Assembly: GCF_028583425.1 (NCBI RefSeq)
Contig: NC_072794.1
Span: 26,471,232 to 26,535,231 of the forward strand
Length of the DNA: 64,000 nt
Reading direction: 5' to 3'
Source of the DNA: Eublepharis macularius
Taxonomy: Eukaryota; Chordata; Lepidosauria; Squamata; Eublepharidae
Position numbers and translations under genes: made by a program
Part shown: in pieces, positions 45,301 to 60,300 of the stretch
Layout: each line of letters starts with the position of its first letter
How positions within the stretch are numbered: position 1 is the first letter of the stretch
Notes under the pieces: model-generated
Database searches by the model: none
What the model was told of the DNA's origin: nothing
Seen by the model: only the letters and a program-made list of their open reading frames with translations

Positions 45301-48300
45301 CTCCCATCGATAAAAAATAAATTAATTAAAAGATCGCAGGGAGTTCGACACGGATCTCTCAGAGCACGTTTGTTTATCGCCCTCCCCCCTCCCCGCCTGG
45401 TATCCAGAACTAAGCAGGAAGAATAGAATGGATGAAGTTTTGAAGATCGCCACTATTTAGTTTCCCCAAAGGAGATCAGAAAAGGAAACTGCTTTTAAGT
45501 CTCCTTCTTAAATAATTTTCCTCTTCTCTCCCTTCTTGATGATAACCCAACCCAATGTTCCTTTACTTTAAGGCGTTCTCACACAATGTGCATTAAAACA
45601 CTTTGGAGCTTCTAGGGCTAGTGGGGGCATATCTGTCAATGCTGTTAATACCCGATAGAAAAAAGAAAAGCAAACATGCAGGGTAAGGAATTGCATTTGA
45701 ATTTTCAGCTTAGGAAATGCAATATCCAGTTTGTCTGAAAACTATCCATTAAAACTTGTGGTGAGACTTTGGAAAGATATTGTCTGGAAGGTCTAATGTC
45801 CTGATCCTAAATATAAGTAAGGTCAACATGAATAATTAGGTGGCCCAGGACACTTTAGCCACTGTGGTGTACTGGAGTCAGAACTCTGGAGCAGGATTTG
45901 GGAGACCCAGGTTCAAATCCCCTCTCTGCTATAGAAGCTTCTTGGATGACTATGGACCAATTACACTCAGCCTAACCTACTTCATAGTCAGGGCTTTTTT
46001 TCAGCTGCAATGCGCGGAAAGGAGTTCCAGAATCTCTTGAAAATGGTCACATGGCTGGTGGCCCTGCCCCCTGATCTCCAGACAGAGGGGAGTTTAGATT
46101 GCCCTCTGTGCCAGGGGGTGGGGCCACCAGCCATGTGACCATTTTCTCCTAGGGCAACCCACTGAGTTCCACCACCTCTTTTCCCAGAAAAAAAAGCCCT
46201 ACTCATAGTGTTATTGTGAGAACACTGTAAACTAGTTTAGGATGCATTGGGGGGGGGGGGAAGGTGGGACAAATAAATGAAGTAAATAAATAGAATGATT
46301 GGACTGTTCACATCACCTGCATGGCTCTATTAGGACATTATGTGGACATTGCAGCCATTATTCACCTGTGGAATTGCCATTGCAGCCTAAGAGGATCTTA
46401 TACAATGTTGCCAAAGATGTCGGGCCGCTGGATTGTGCACACAGATGTTACTAGTTATTCTCCATCATCCTCTGTGTCCTTGGCAAAGGATCCTGTCTTG
46501 GATGGAGTGGTACAAGAACATTATATGGCGGGTAAGGATAATTCACATACTGGATCATTCATGTGAATTTTCCTCACTGCCCCATGATATTTAGACCACT
46601 AGAACAAGAGTAGGCAGCCCCCAACAACGGCACACTCAACCATTTTCCTTGGCACCACACATCGCCAGCCCAAGTCAACAAGGCCAGGTCCTGGGACACT
46701 GGCAGCAACGTGGAGGCCAACTATGTGGGATAAGATGAGGCCTGCTAGGGCGTTCCAGACCTATGCAGCTTCTTCTGGGGGCAAAGCAGGCCCCTGTTTC
46801 CCCTCTCCTTTGTTGATGGCACACCAGCATCTTCACATGGTCTGTGTTTTTGGAGCACTCAGGCCGAAATGGTTGCCTACCCCGCCCCCAACCTCTCCAA
46901 ATGTAAGCCATCATAGTTCATAAGAGTCGGCCATGTTGGGCTGGGATGAATCAAATGTCAGATATTTTCCTCTTGCTGTACATATTAAACTCAATTATAA
47001 ATATCTTATCCGGGAAAAAGATTTTTTAAAAAAACAATGCCTCAGTTTCCATTTGTAAACAGAACTGCTAGCCTAGCTCTCCCCCATCCTTCCTGTTCCC
47101 ATTTTAACATAGGTGGGCAAGTGCGGGCCATTCATTTGGTGAGGGAAGCCGAGAGATACCTTCTGACCTGAGAGAGAAGCTCTAATTAGAGCTGTGTGCT
47201 CTTTAATAACACTTCTCTCCCTGCAGCTGTAACTCGCCCCTGCTCAAACCCTTCTCTTTATTACAGAACACCCATTCAGAGGCAGGCACCACCTCTGTCA
47301 TTATAAATAGAGGAGGGGAAAAAAAGTTAACTTCAATCGTCTCCCCCCCCCCTACAAGCCTCCCAGATTTTATGGGTCACCAATCCCATTGTGTTCCTGA
47401 TTCTCAGAAGCTTATGAAGCAACTCTTTGCCATTTCCTCAATGAAAATCACCCAGGGGACACATTCCCCCTTCTAATAGATGACTGTGCCTTCCCAAACA
47501 AGACCAGGCCAGACCTCTCTTTTCTGTTTCCCCAAACCTGAGATTTTTTCCCCCTGAAAATTGAGAAGGCGCACTTCACTCCTGTGTCCCAAAAAGGATG
47601 TGCCGTGTTCAGATCTTGCCATCCTACGCACATTCCATGAGGATGCAGCACAACTATTTGTCTTCAGTATAATTTCAGGTGGGTAGCTGTGTAGGTCTGT
47701 GGTAGAAAGAGCATGATTCAGCTCTGGTAGCATCTTAAAGACCAGCTAGATTTCCAGGGTGTGTTCTTTTGAGAGTCAAAGCTCCCTTTGTCCGACTTCA
47801 CTCTTGAGAGCTCATACGCTGGAAATCTAGCTGGTCTTTAAGATGCGACCAGAGCCAAATTTTGCTCCTGTCCTCAGGATAAGTTAATCCACTCTATTTC
47901 TCCTTTCCTGCATTTTATCCTAACAACTACCCAGCAAGGAAGGCGGGGTTGAGAGAGAGAGAGAGAGAGAGAGAGGCCCAAGTCATCCAGTGAACTTCAT
48001 GGCAGACTCTAGATTTGAATGTGATTCTCCTCGCTCCCGGTCCAACACTCTAACCCCATCACTACACTAGCACTTTCATGCAGATTCTTGCATTCTACAG
48101 TATTTAGCTAAAGCAGCTTCACTTGAGTAGGCATGTTCAAGTTGTGCATTTCAGCCTGAACCAGATAACAATTGGGTTTTTCCCTGCAGAATTTAGTGTG
48201 TGTGTGTGTGGGGTGGGGGGTGGGGTTGGTACAGCTATAAGGGTGGCATGGTAAAGAGAAAGCAAGTTAACAGGAGTGGGCCTGGGGTTCTTAAGCTAAC

Positions 48301-51300
48301 CATTCCCTGTTTCTGTCAGGACAGTAGTGAGGCAGTGGATGGAGGTGGGACCTGGAACGAAGAGGTGACTAAGTGGTGGGGGGAATGGAGCTCTTGGTCC
48401 ACTTGCTCCCGTACCTGCGGAGGGGGTGTGATGTCCCGCGAGAGGCACTGTTTGCAGCAGCGGTAAGTAACTGAGCCGAACCCATTGACATTTTTCTATA
48501 GCTAACCCATAGAAGCTTAGCTGGCGGAGTGTCTGTGTTCTACCATCGGTTGGGTGCTGAGTGACCTTGCGCCAGTCACACACACTCAGCCTAACCTACC
48601 TCACAGGGTTGTTGTGAGGATAAAATAGAGGCGAGAATGACGCAAGCCACTTTGGGTCCCTATGGAGGAGAAAGGCAGGGTATACATGAAGTAAATAAAT
48701 AAATAAAATCATCTCTGTAAAGAAACAAGCAATTTGTACCTCCTCCGTTTTATTAAAGAGCAAAAGTCAGAATGACACAGAGGAGTAGCCATGGGGTTGG
48801 GCTAGCTCTCTTGGCTCCACCTCTGAATTTTCAGGGGGGATTTTCCCCACAAAACAAAAACAGTAACTGGCATCCTAAGCGGACTTAAACCCACATCTAA
48901 GTCGTCAAAGTTGTTGGCACCATTTGTCTCTAAGAATTCTAACCTTTTTGACTTAATGCAGAGAGGAACAAAGATTCAGTCAGTATTTTACTCAGTTGCT
49001 TGTTAAAAAGCAAATCTTCTTTATCCCACTGTTCTATCCATGATTCAAAGGCGCTGGAAATATTGAGAAACGCATAATTGTTGAGCAATTTTAAGAGAGT
49101 ATCTAAAATAATGTGCATGGAATATATGGCATTGTTACCTTTTAAGATGTATTATGATCATACTTTTACTCTGCTGTTTCTCCCTTTGCCCTCCCCCCCT
49201 ATGTTCAGGAGAAAGGTGGGCTCAAATTTAATAACTTGCAGTGAAATCCTAAGAAGAGAGAGAAATCCTAAGAAGAGAGAACTTTGCTTAGGATTTCACT
49301 GTAAATGTGGTGTTTATACATGCAAGTCACTTTGCAGGAATCTCTTATTGATTTTATGGATAAAGTATATGAATCACCTTTTCACCTAAAAGGCACCCGA
49401 AGGAACGTACAGTTTCTCAGTCATCAAGGTATGAACACACTTATATGAGTCCACCACTAACCTAATCCTTTGAGAGAAAGTTTGAACTTCAGAATGACAC
49501 TACTGTCATATATCTACTGCATCCTTGCGAACAGGTCCACGAGAAATTACTAAAGCCACAAACATTTTCACTTGATTTATTTATGGATTAGAAGAAAACT
49601 GGCTTATTGTCCAGCTTCCTTGCCTTGGGGATATTCTTACTCGCTAAACAACCAAATCAATAACTATTAAGCCTGCCCTACTATCAGGGTGGTTCATTTT
49701 TATTCCACCATTCCTCCAACGTGCTCAAGGGATAGCATACACGGCTCTCCTTTCAACATTTTATATTCACAACAATCTTGTCAAGTAGATTGACTGGTCC
49801 AAGGTTACCTAATACATTTTATTACAGTATAGGGATTTGAACCAGGGCCGATTCCAGACGGCCAGAAATAGCGTTTTGCCCGCGCTATTAATCGCTTACC
49901 GGCCATGCGGGTATTTTCGCCTCCATCCGACTTGTCCCGTCGGAGCACTATACTCCGAGCCAGCCTCTTGGGGTTAACGCTTGCATCCCCCCTCAAAATG
50001 CTGTCCAGCTCTCTGAAGTACGGACAGGTTGTTGGCGCGTTCCCTGAACGGCCGTTGTGGGCCATAACCTTTTTGTACTCCAGCCGCATGGTTTTGGTCT
50101 TGGTGCGGCACTCTGTAGCCGACCGCTTGTGGCCCCGCTCAGCCATCTGCATCGAGATTTTTTGGAAGTAGTCCATGTTCCTGTGGGTGCTTCGGAGAGC
50201 TTCCTGTATCTTTTCTTCCCCCCAGAAGTGTAGCAGATCCACAATCTCTCTATGCCGCCAGGACACCCCCCGCTTCCCAGCCACATCCCCTCCACCGGCC
50301 ATACTGCCCCCGACAAGGCGATATTGCTCTAGCACAAGCGTGTGTGACTGTGCTCGAGTGCTGTGGTTTCTCAGCCACCGAGATTCCCCCCACCCGCCCG
50401 ATCACCCGTCCAATCGGCACGCAAGTCTGCGGGGCAAAGGTCAGCGACACTTCCCAGGGTTAGATTCTCTGGCAGACAAAATGCCGGCCGGTAATGAACG
50501 CTCAGTTCGCATTTCATGAGGGATGCAGTAATGCAATTGCACGTATGCGCAAAATGATTCGAAAAACCACGCACCATGATCATGATTATACTTTTGCGCA
50601 TTGGTGTAAATTCATGCCCGCAGACGCGCGATTGCGCAAATCGCTCCTGCATTTTAAAAAAAAAAATGGCGATATTGTGGCCGGCTGGCCGGCCGGCCGG
50701 AAAAAGGGGAGTTCCTCTTCCCCCATGATGGATCGCCATGCTGCGGCAAAACCCGCCATGGCGTGTTCCCACTGTCCGCTTATATAGCGCAACGGAGTGC
50801 CATGAACCGCAGGTAAGCAGGGACGGCAACTTGCGGGTTTTAACGGGTCTTCCCGCTTCAAAAGCGAAATCACTCGCTTTAATTTTGCCTATCTGGAATC
50901 GGCCTAGGTCTCTCATATCCTAGTCTGACATGCTAACTATCTACCGCATTACAATGACCAAAACAGCACCAAAACAACACCATACTTCTCCTGCTTCGAA
51001 CTTGTCAAAAAAGGAGGAAAATTAGGCACTTGAATTCTAAACATTTAGGCAAAGCTGCTATTACCATTTCAGGAAAATCAAGGGGGGAAAGTTAAAATCC
51101 AAGTAGCAGAAATTCTTTCTTCTCTCCACTGTTTCCAGTTTAATTGCCTCTTCATTTCTTGGTCTGCGTCCCTACTGTTTTTTTGACATCATTGTATTGC
51201 CTGGTCCCCGCTGACTTCAATGTTCACCCCCCTCTGAGAGGTACAACAACTAACATCCTGAGTTGCTTCCTTGACTGAACGATGACAACAGGGGCTTTGG

Positions 51301-54300
51301 ATTTTGTTCTCATGAATTCTCTCATCCTCAGCCCACCCACCCCAATTCCCCTCTGCTTGGTCCACAAGGGTGATTCGGAAGCCCCTACCCTCCGCTCCAA
51401 AGAGCTGAATGTGACTCCTGGAGAGGCACCTCTTAACCTGCTACTCCAGATCCTGCCCAGCTAATGAGAGCTGGCATCCAAGCACTCCCCATGCTTCTCC
51501 TCCCTTCACAACCCCCCCCCCAACTCCTTTCTATTCTGCATGAATGCACTTCTGAGCAGAGGAAGCTGAAACAAGCCCCCCCTCCTTTCCTCTTCCGTCA
51601 AAAGGAAAGGGGGGAGGTAAATCCCCTTCGCCTTTTATGTGGGCTGGCTGGCTGCATAATTAAGGTCCGGATATGCTGAGGTGCCTTCCGTCTGGAGATG
51701 GCAGTGATTCTCAAACACCCTTGGAAATAAACTGCACCATTCACAAAGCACACATGCGACTGTCTCTTTTTAAAAAGCAAAAATAGTTCTGGTACCCCGT
51801 CTTAAAAGACAAATTTTACATATGCATAAAGTATGCAAAGCGTTGTAACAGGAGGAGTTAAAGTTTTGACCATCAAAACCCCAACAAGCCTATGCCAGCC
51901 CACCTTCACACACACACACACCCATATAAATTTAGGTCTGGAAAGTGCAGCTTATAAATCTTCTAAATAAATACATATCACCCTGTCTTTCAACACAGAG
52001 GAAATGGCTTTCTCACTTCAGATCCATTTAATATGTATATTAAGAGGGAGTCTTCTCACACCAAATCAGATCAGAGAGCTAGGCCCACTTGTTTGTTGGG
52101 ATGGAAAGCTGAGCTCTTCTGGACTCTAGCTTGTGCCATATGTCTTAAAGGAAAGCTGACAGGCAGTATTTCCTTTCTAAAACGAGTGAACTTCTGTTCA
52201 CATCTGTCTAGATAACACACTCTTTTTGCTTTGGAAGCCTCAAGTTTCTTTTGATCCGAAAAGCATGAGGAAATGCTGAGGAAAAGACAACTGCTGAGGA
52301 AAAGACACATTGCACATGTTCAGAGGAACCCTTGTTTACCAGAATTATTCAAAGACTGAGCTCTGAAGGCAGAATTCAGGGCTTAGGCTTTGCACATTCT
52401 GACAGATGAAGTCCTGAGATAAAAGAAACTCTTGACATCTAACTCAGTGTTGGAAAGGAATGCTTTTATGTATGGTATTGCTGGAAAGCTCACAGAGAAA
52501 GACAACTAGTTATACAGGATGTGGTGACAGGGTTTCATGCTGTCTGTAGAGAGGGAGCTCGTGGGCCTCTGGAGCAGAACTTCTTGGAAGACATTCCATC
52601 CATAAACATATTCTTCTTTACATTGTAGGCTACAAGTATCTCAGGGGACCAATAGTACCATGTGTCTGGGCCAGTCCAAGCACTACCAGTTGTGCCAACA
52701 GCAGGTAAGATTTGTTCTCAGAGACTGAATGTGAAGAATTATCTGCTCTCTCTGGATTGCTTCAAGAAAGAAGTAAAATAGAGTTCAGCTAGTGGTTAGT
52801 TATTATCTGAAAGAGAGGGATATGCAATACTACCACCACCCCATCCAACTTCTACCCTTCCCCCTCACCAGCTACCACTTCTCTCAGCTTCTGGCTCCAC
52901 ATTCTGGTGCTGCTTCAAATTACTGCTTGTTTCGTTACACTGCTTTATTTCCCCAGAAGCCATTTTGGGTTGCTATGGCAACCCAAAGTGCCTCCTGAAC
53001 TCTGTTTTTTTTAATCCCCATTGATTGTACACAAACATCATTGTTTTGTGATGTTTTAATTCCCAAATTATTGTTTTGTTTTAAATTATATTTAAAATGT
53101 ACACAAACATCATTGTTTTGTGATGTTTTAATTCCCAAATCATTGTTTTGTTTTAAATTATATTTTTCTGGCTTCCCTCTGTTTGTAGAATCTATATTTT
53201 AGCAATGGCAGGCCTCAGTGCGCAGGCTTTTTAATCTACCTGGGGACCAGCCCCTGCCTGCCGTATATAAGGGTAAAGCAGAATTTGCATATTTGGGTTT
53301 TGATAATACAAAGTAGGAGCTGCCAAGAAGCAACCCAGAGGTGCTGCTTGCCCCTATACACCTTTACACCAGTGTAACAGGAAGGCAAACCAAAAACGGG
53401 AGCAGAGTCCTTTGGACAGAAATAAATGTCCATAGAACATCTTTTTCAGGAGGCAACATTCTCCGTATTTCTCTTATTCAATGCAAGGGAATACGGGCCA
53501 GTCCATTATTTCTCAAAACTTTTAAAGCTCATTTCAATCATGCACTACCCACAAAGATCATTGGCTCTGAGGTGGAAAAGTATTAATTATTTTTAGCAGG
53601 AGTACTTATGCCCACTTTGCCCCTCCCATCACTCCAACTCTTGTCCAGCAACATTCAGTTTCTGGGTCCACCTGAGGCCCTGTTGTACCGAACCTGCTGT
53701 GGGAGCTCTGTACTGAAACTTAATTTTGAGACATTTCAGATCCCAGTTTATATGGGGACCATATTGGGGCACCGTCCACAGTGTTTTCCCCTTCCTGAAA
53801 CAGCCCCTTGAGCCATTACTTGCCTTGTCAGTAGAACTTTACTTCTAGAGCATCAGAAGATGTGCGTTTCCCCAACAGGACAAATAGCAGCTCCCATTGG
53901 AGGAATGTCTAAGCTCTCTCTTCCCCTGTGCCACAGTCCTGAATTGGGTGCCCACGTATCTCAAGTGTGCCTACTTCCCTTCCAGAGGGACTCTCCCCAC
54001 ATTTTTTGATTGCATTTTAAGTTTCTACCCCATTTTCCAACCTACGGCTTCACTTCTCAGAATGGGGATTCATCAAAGAGAAGCAGCAGCAATTTAACCC
54101 ACATTACAGAAAAGAAATATTTTAATGTATTTCCTTTTTTAATCCTCCAAGGCATTACATGTGTTCTCCACCCATCTTAGTCTTCACAATGGCCTTGTAG
54201 TGTAGGTTGGGCTGAGAGAGAGAAGAACCCAGGAGAAGAAAGAGATTCAGATGATAAGCTTAGCTTTCTTTTCTTTCCAGCTTTGCCCTGCCAACGCAGC

Positions 54301-57300
54301 CAGTTTCAAACAGCATCAGTGTGCCAGTTTCAACGCCAAGGCCTTTGGGAAGCACTATTATCACTGGATGCCACTTTATCCAGGTTTGTCTTTGCTAAAT
54401 TGCTCTGCAGAAGCTGTTGCTCAAGGGACAAGGCCAGGACAGCTCCTGCGAAACCTTGTGGAGATTAATGTCACGAGGGTAGCCAAGCCACTCTGTCGCA
54501 GCAGAGCCTTAACAAGTGTTCTGGTACTTCAAACAGGTTCACTGCGGCTTATACTCCAGTCCATTTCACCAGATAGGACTAGGAGTGACCCAGGATCTTG
54601 GGTGGGGAGGAATCTGTGCTTTCCTTGTGCTGCCCCAAGTACTCATTTTTTGGCTTGGCCAGAGAACCAGCCGTGCTTCCCCTCCACCTCACCAGAATGC
54701 AATTGAATTCCTAGTTTCAGATGTCTTAAGACAAATTCCACATTGTTACGAGTTCCTGGACAAATTGGAATATTTTTTTTCTTCCTGCAAACCAGGAAGT
54801 TTTCAATTGCACTGTCAAACCCCCCAGGGCCAGTGTCTGCTTCTCCACCGCAGTATTCAGTTTCCCTCCAACCTCACCCCTGACAGTCACACACTAATGA
54901 GGTAGCTACAATACCATTTAAGTTGCATAACTTCCAGCAGCCAAATCCTGGGTTTAAACAGCCTCATTATGGCCAGAAGATCCACTTGCCAATCATCATC
55001 CACCTGGATTCTGTCAGGCCTCCATGCTATCTCCTAGGCATGGATCTCCTGTCCTGGGCCCCCAACCTTCTCGTCGTCTTGCTTTCATCTTTTATCTACT
55101 TCCTTTCTGCCACACCCATTTCCTGGCTGTCTTGGCCTGTGCTTGAGTAGAACTTTACTCTTGAAGAGATGGGGGGGGACCAAGACATAGTAAAATGGTA
55201 TCTTGCTGCATAATTAGAAGTGACATCACTGTAGGGTTGCTGTTCCCCCAGTGCGGGTGGAGGTCCCTTGCTTCCAGACTCTTCCTCCACCATGATTCAT
55301 CTGGCTGGCGGGGGAAAAGGCATGGGAATGGGCACAGTGCAACAACATCACTTCCCAGAGTGAAGTCATCATGCTGCACTGGGAGCACATGAGTGCTTTG
55401 CATGTGCGAAGATACCACCTCTGTCATTATAAATAGGGTAAGGGGACCCAGGGTAAGGGGACCTGGAAACCCTACATTACTGTATCATGAGATGTGCTAG
55501 AATTTTCCTGAATCTCTGTGGTAAAAACCATAGAGTTTTAGGGGGATCTTAGAGGGTCCTATGTGCACTGACATCACTTCCAGTCATGCAGCTGACAATG
55601 GCATCATGGGATACCGTTTCTGCCCCCCCTTCTCCTTTCCACACTGCTCTGATGAGGGGTGGCAGGGGACCAACGCAGAGGCTGGGAGGTTGCCCACCCT
55701 ATGTGGAGGCCTTTACTCCCAAGGAGGCTAATTCTGGCAGTTATCCACCGTTCCAGCCCCTTGGTCTCTCTTGGGGCACATTTAGTATATCATATTTATG
55801 GTTTTCTATAAGCAACACTGATAATATACCTAGTACTTGAAAGAGAGTTGCCAACTATGCTACCTTAGTTAATCTTAATTTTAATTAAGTTAATCTTAAT
55901 TTTTTTGCTAACCTCCAAGGTAGGACTTGGAGTTATTCCAGAATTATAACTGATCTCCAGAAATGGTGGCTTCAGAGAGCAAACTCAATGGTATTACATC
56001 CTCTTTGAGCTCCCTCCCCAAGTACCACCCACAGGTCTCCAGGAATTTCCTAAACAAGACTTGGTAACTCTGTCTGAGAAGTGGGAGGGGGAGTTTAAAT
56101 TAGAAAACAACTTTCATAGGAATGACATTATTTGGACAGAAAGTCTCATACAGTCACAAGAGGATTACCGGTATATTTGGATACTGAGTTCGTAACACAG
56201 AAAACTCTGAACTCTTTAATATTTTACTGTCAATAAGCACATTATATCCTCTTAGTTGTTGCCAAAATTATTCACATTTAAAAAATAAACATGTCCTTGA
56301 AAATAGAGTGTATATTTGTCTTTAGTACACACCTGTAGTATGTGCATTCCCTTCCCTCTTCTTGAGTCAACAAGATCTGTTAAGTGGAATTGTTCTTGGT
56401 TGAATGGCAAGATGTTTCTGTTTTATACCTTTTAGCAACAGCATCTGCTTTATGCCCTTTATCATCAGCTTGCAGGTAACTCCAGTAGAATCCACTGATT
56501 CTGTAGAGGAGGGGAGCTTTGGTCTCACATCCTTCTTCCCCTAAACTGCCTCACATCTTTCCCCGTCTCAGTTTCTCCTGTATTCTGCTGTAGATGATTA
56601 CACCAGCATCTCCAACAAGCCATGTGACCTCCAGTGCACCACGAGGGGTGGAGAGAGACAGCTGATGGCACGAGCCCAGGATGGCACTTCATGCAAAGAC
56701 AGAACCCACCAAGGGGTCTGCATCTCTGGGAAGTGTGAGGTAACATGAAGGAACCAACAACTGATTCCATGGCCCACGTATGACCTGTAGTGGGTTTGCC
56801 TTTGATGTCCATCAATGCTAGGTTGCTGTTAATGCTGGGAAACTCCTCTCGCCCCCCCATTTCTCTCCAGTGGGGACTGAAAGTGGTGAGAGCCAATTTG
56901 GTGTAGTGGTTAAGAGCGTGGGACTCTAATCTGGCGAACCGGGTTTGATTCCCCACTCCTGCACTTGAAGCCAGCTGGGTGACCGTGGGTTAGTCATAGC
57001 TCTCTCAGAGCTCTCTCAGCCCCACCCACCTCACAGGGTGTTTTGTTGTGGGGATAATAACAACATACTTTGTAAACCGCTCTGAGTGAGTGTTAAGTCA
57101 TCCTGAAAAGTGGTATATAAATCGAATGTTATTATTATAATATTATTATTTTCCTCCATTTTATCCTCACAACAACCCTGTGAGGTAGGTTAGGCTGAGA
57201 GTGTATGGCTGGCTGAAGGTCACCTAACAAGCTCCCATGGCAGAGTGGGGATTCGAACCTGGTCTCCCAGATTCTAGTCCTGCGCTTTAAGCACTATACC

Positions 57301-60300
57301 ACACTAGCTGTCTAAAATCCCTGGCCAGGGCTGCAGCATGGTAAGAGAATCAGGTGAGACATGCTGGCTTAGATCGAAAGGTCTATCATGTCCATCTTAT
57401 GTCTATCATGTCCGTCTTATTTCCATCACTGGCCAGCTAGAGGCTTCCAGGAAGCCCACAGATGGACACCACCCCTCTCTTGCTGTTTGATATTTCTCAA
57501 GTAACTGGTGTTTAGAGGTATACACCCTCTATACGTGGAAGTTCCATTTTGCAATCATGGCTCCTATCCACTGATGGACATAGTCTCCTTGGTGAATTTA
57601 TCCAACCCTTTTTAAAAACCTTCTCAACCCAAAGCCATAAGCAAATTTCTCAAATGAATTAGTAGGTCATGCTTTTCTACCACCCCGCAGTGTCACCGAG
57701 TGCCCCTGAGTTTGAGCAGGCTTTGTTGATGCAGTTCATAGGGAAACTCTGAGCTTCAGACTTTAAGCTTGCATCCTTGCCTCCTCCTCTGTCCAGCCAA
57801 TAGGATGTGACGGCAGCCTCTATTCTTCTCAGACGATGGATCGGTGCCGGGTGTGTGGAGGAGATGGAAGCACTTGCTACCGAGTCTCGGGCAGTTTCCG
57901 AAAGGGGATCTCACAGTTAGGTACATTCTATTAACAACGTTGAGTTATTTCTGCATCTGTGTCTTGGTATGACCAGTGACACTCAAAACAGGGCTACAAG
58001 AAGGACTCTCTCCAAAACCGCCTTTCTTACTTCCTAACCTGATTTGAAGTGAAAGCCAAAACTGAACTTGCAGCATGGCATGAAATGTTAAGGATGAAGA
58101 AGATCTGAGCTCTGCCGACCTCCCCAAGCGGTCTGAAGCCAGAACCTACTTCAGAATGTATGCAATAAAGCCCCAACAGTCATTTCTTGTAAGGGAAGTG
58201 TACACTACAGAAAAGGGGCAGGCAAGGAATGGATTAAGCGTGTGCGTAAGATCCACATTACAGGGAAATGTGTGTGTGCATGTACATGTGCTTGTGCACT
58301 TAATCCTTTCCTTTTCTGTCAGTTTTCTGTAATGTATGGATGTGCTTAAACTCTTGCAACATCCTCTGGTTTGCCTCTCCTTTATATTTGCAAACACACC
58401 TATCTAGAACGAAAGAAACTGAAACCAGGAAACTGCTTTGCAAAGGTATGTCCCCATCTTATTTGGGTTTTCTGATTTTTGTTTGTTTGATTCCCCTTTC
58501 TCAGGATATGTATTTATCACTAACATCCCGGCTGGTGCTACAGACATTCTTATTATCGAGCGAAGGAAAACGGAAAACATCCTGGGTAAGCAGTGGAAAA
58601 GAAATTAGGGCAAATTTGTCCCTAAAGTGGAAAGGAGAGAGCTTTGCCTAGTTAACAATCGGGTAGGAGCATTCACAATACTACACTGTTATCTCTGGAC
58701 CAGTCCACTCTGAGAAAGCATTGTCCTTCTGAGTCTGGCTACTGGGATAGCAAAGAAGCTCGAGGTATTTATTTATTACTTATTTATGTCCTTTATAGTC
58801 CACCTTTCTCACTGAGACTCAAGGCGGATTACATAGTATTGCAGTTACGGAGTTTTAAAAATCAAGAGCTTTTAAGCACCATGGATTAATTGCTTTTGAA
58901 GGTGCTCTGTTTTATGGAACATTTCTACTCTTATCAGTTTCCCAGTTCAAACATATTTCTAGCAAAAAAATGGCAGGAGAGGAAAGAGTTACAGTTTCTT
59001 CAGCAATAAGTAATGTGTCTCCAGTGGGACAAACAGCAGTTCCTGGGGCTTTATTATGTCAGGAAAATGGTGCAGGGAGTCAGGCTTAAGCCTCCTTTCC
59101 CCGCACAGCGTGATCCCAACTCTAATCAAGCCTACACATGCCTGGGAAACACAGAAATCCCAAAGCACACTGGATCAAAAGTCCTCATTGCTGCCATGAG
59201 AACTTTGTCGTTGGTAAATCAGCCCCCTACAGTGTGTGCAGCTTCCCACAGCTCTTTGCATGGCAGGGAAGGAAGAAAAGGGGCTCAAAGGATCCTTTAC
59301 CAGAATCTTAACTCACCTGGGAGAAACAACCAATAGGCCTAGTAAGGAGATGCTGGGAGCTGGGTGGTGGCAAGCTTCTCATGCTCAATTGATTCCTTGT
59401 GCCCCTAGTTGGCCATCCCTTGATAAACATCATTGAAGATGCTTCTTTGAGTCTCATTTTCCTTCTCACTAGCACTAGCTGATGAATCCGGGCACTTCTT
59501 CATCAATGGGAACTCTGCCATCGACAACCCACAGAACTTCAGAGTGGCAGGAACTGTGTTCAAGTACCGTCGGCCTCCCAACCTCCACTCTGACGGCCTG
59601 GAGTATATTATTGCCCAGGGGCCCACCAATCAGTCTCTGAATGCCATGGTAGGTAAGAGAATCTGTAAGATCTGATCATTTCATTTCTTGCCCTCTTTGG
59701 CGAGCCCCAAAACTGCAGACAGAAAGTCAAGGGTAACCAAATACCTGACCCGTAACCTGGGTAGCAGTAAAGAGTTCAGGTTGCACTGGCCTCCAGTGAA
59801 TCGAAGACGATTAAATCCCTGGTTCGGTTGGTTTGCTTGATCAGTTTGTGCATTTCCACGCCAGGCTGCTAAGGCAGGCTGAGCAGGACAGTAAATCTAA
59901 CAAGAGCCTGAGCAGTCCAGAAGGTCAATATTTCCTGACTCCAAAGTCAGTCTTGGATTGAACCATCTATACTGGGAACTTTTAGGAGAGCAGACAGCTT
60001 TGGATGGGGACGAAGTGGCATCTTCAGAAAAGTCTTAGTGGGAGAATCTTAATCTGGTAGGGGTTAAGCTAGATCCTAACACTGCGGCATCTCATGCAGA
60101 AACATTAGTTCCAGCAGATTAAAGATGTGTTGTTTTCTCTTTCCTTGTTGAATGCAGTACTATAACTTTAATGGGAAAATGCCCCACATAACATATGACT
60201 ACACTGTGCCAAGGACACTCTCGCCAACTCTTCAGACTATCCCTCCAGCCATCAAGAGGCCTCTTTACCTTCATCTATCGGAGTCTGGCCACAACCACCA

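Larger units (their letters stand above)
49688..50965 (-). mobile_element. Sauria-type SINE split by a Harbinger-like element
   Basis: One half lies at 49688-49845 (TTATTCCACCATTCCTCC, GGTTACCTAATAC, GGGATTTGAACC). The other starts at 50905 (GGTCTCTCATATCCTAGTCTGACATGC). The sequence reads through as a SINE once the element is set aside. Confidence 0.65.

Noticed and set aside
50371-50916. 181-codon minus-strand frame right of the Myb gene
   Set aside because: It has no recognisable domain, crosses the terminal inverted repeat, and is probably chance.
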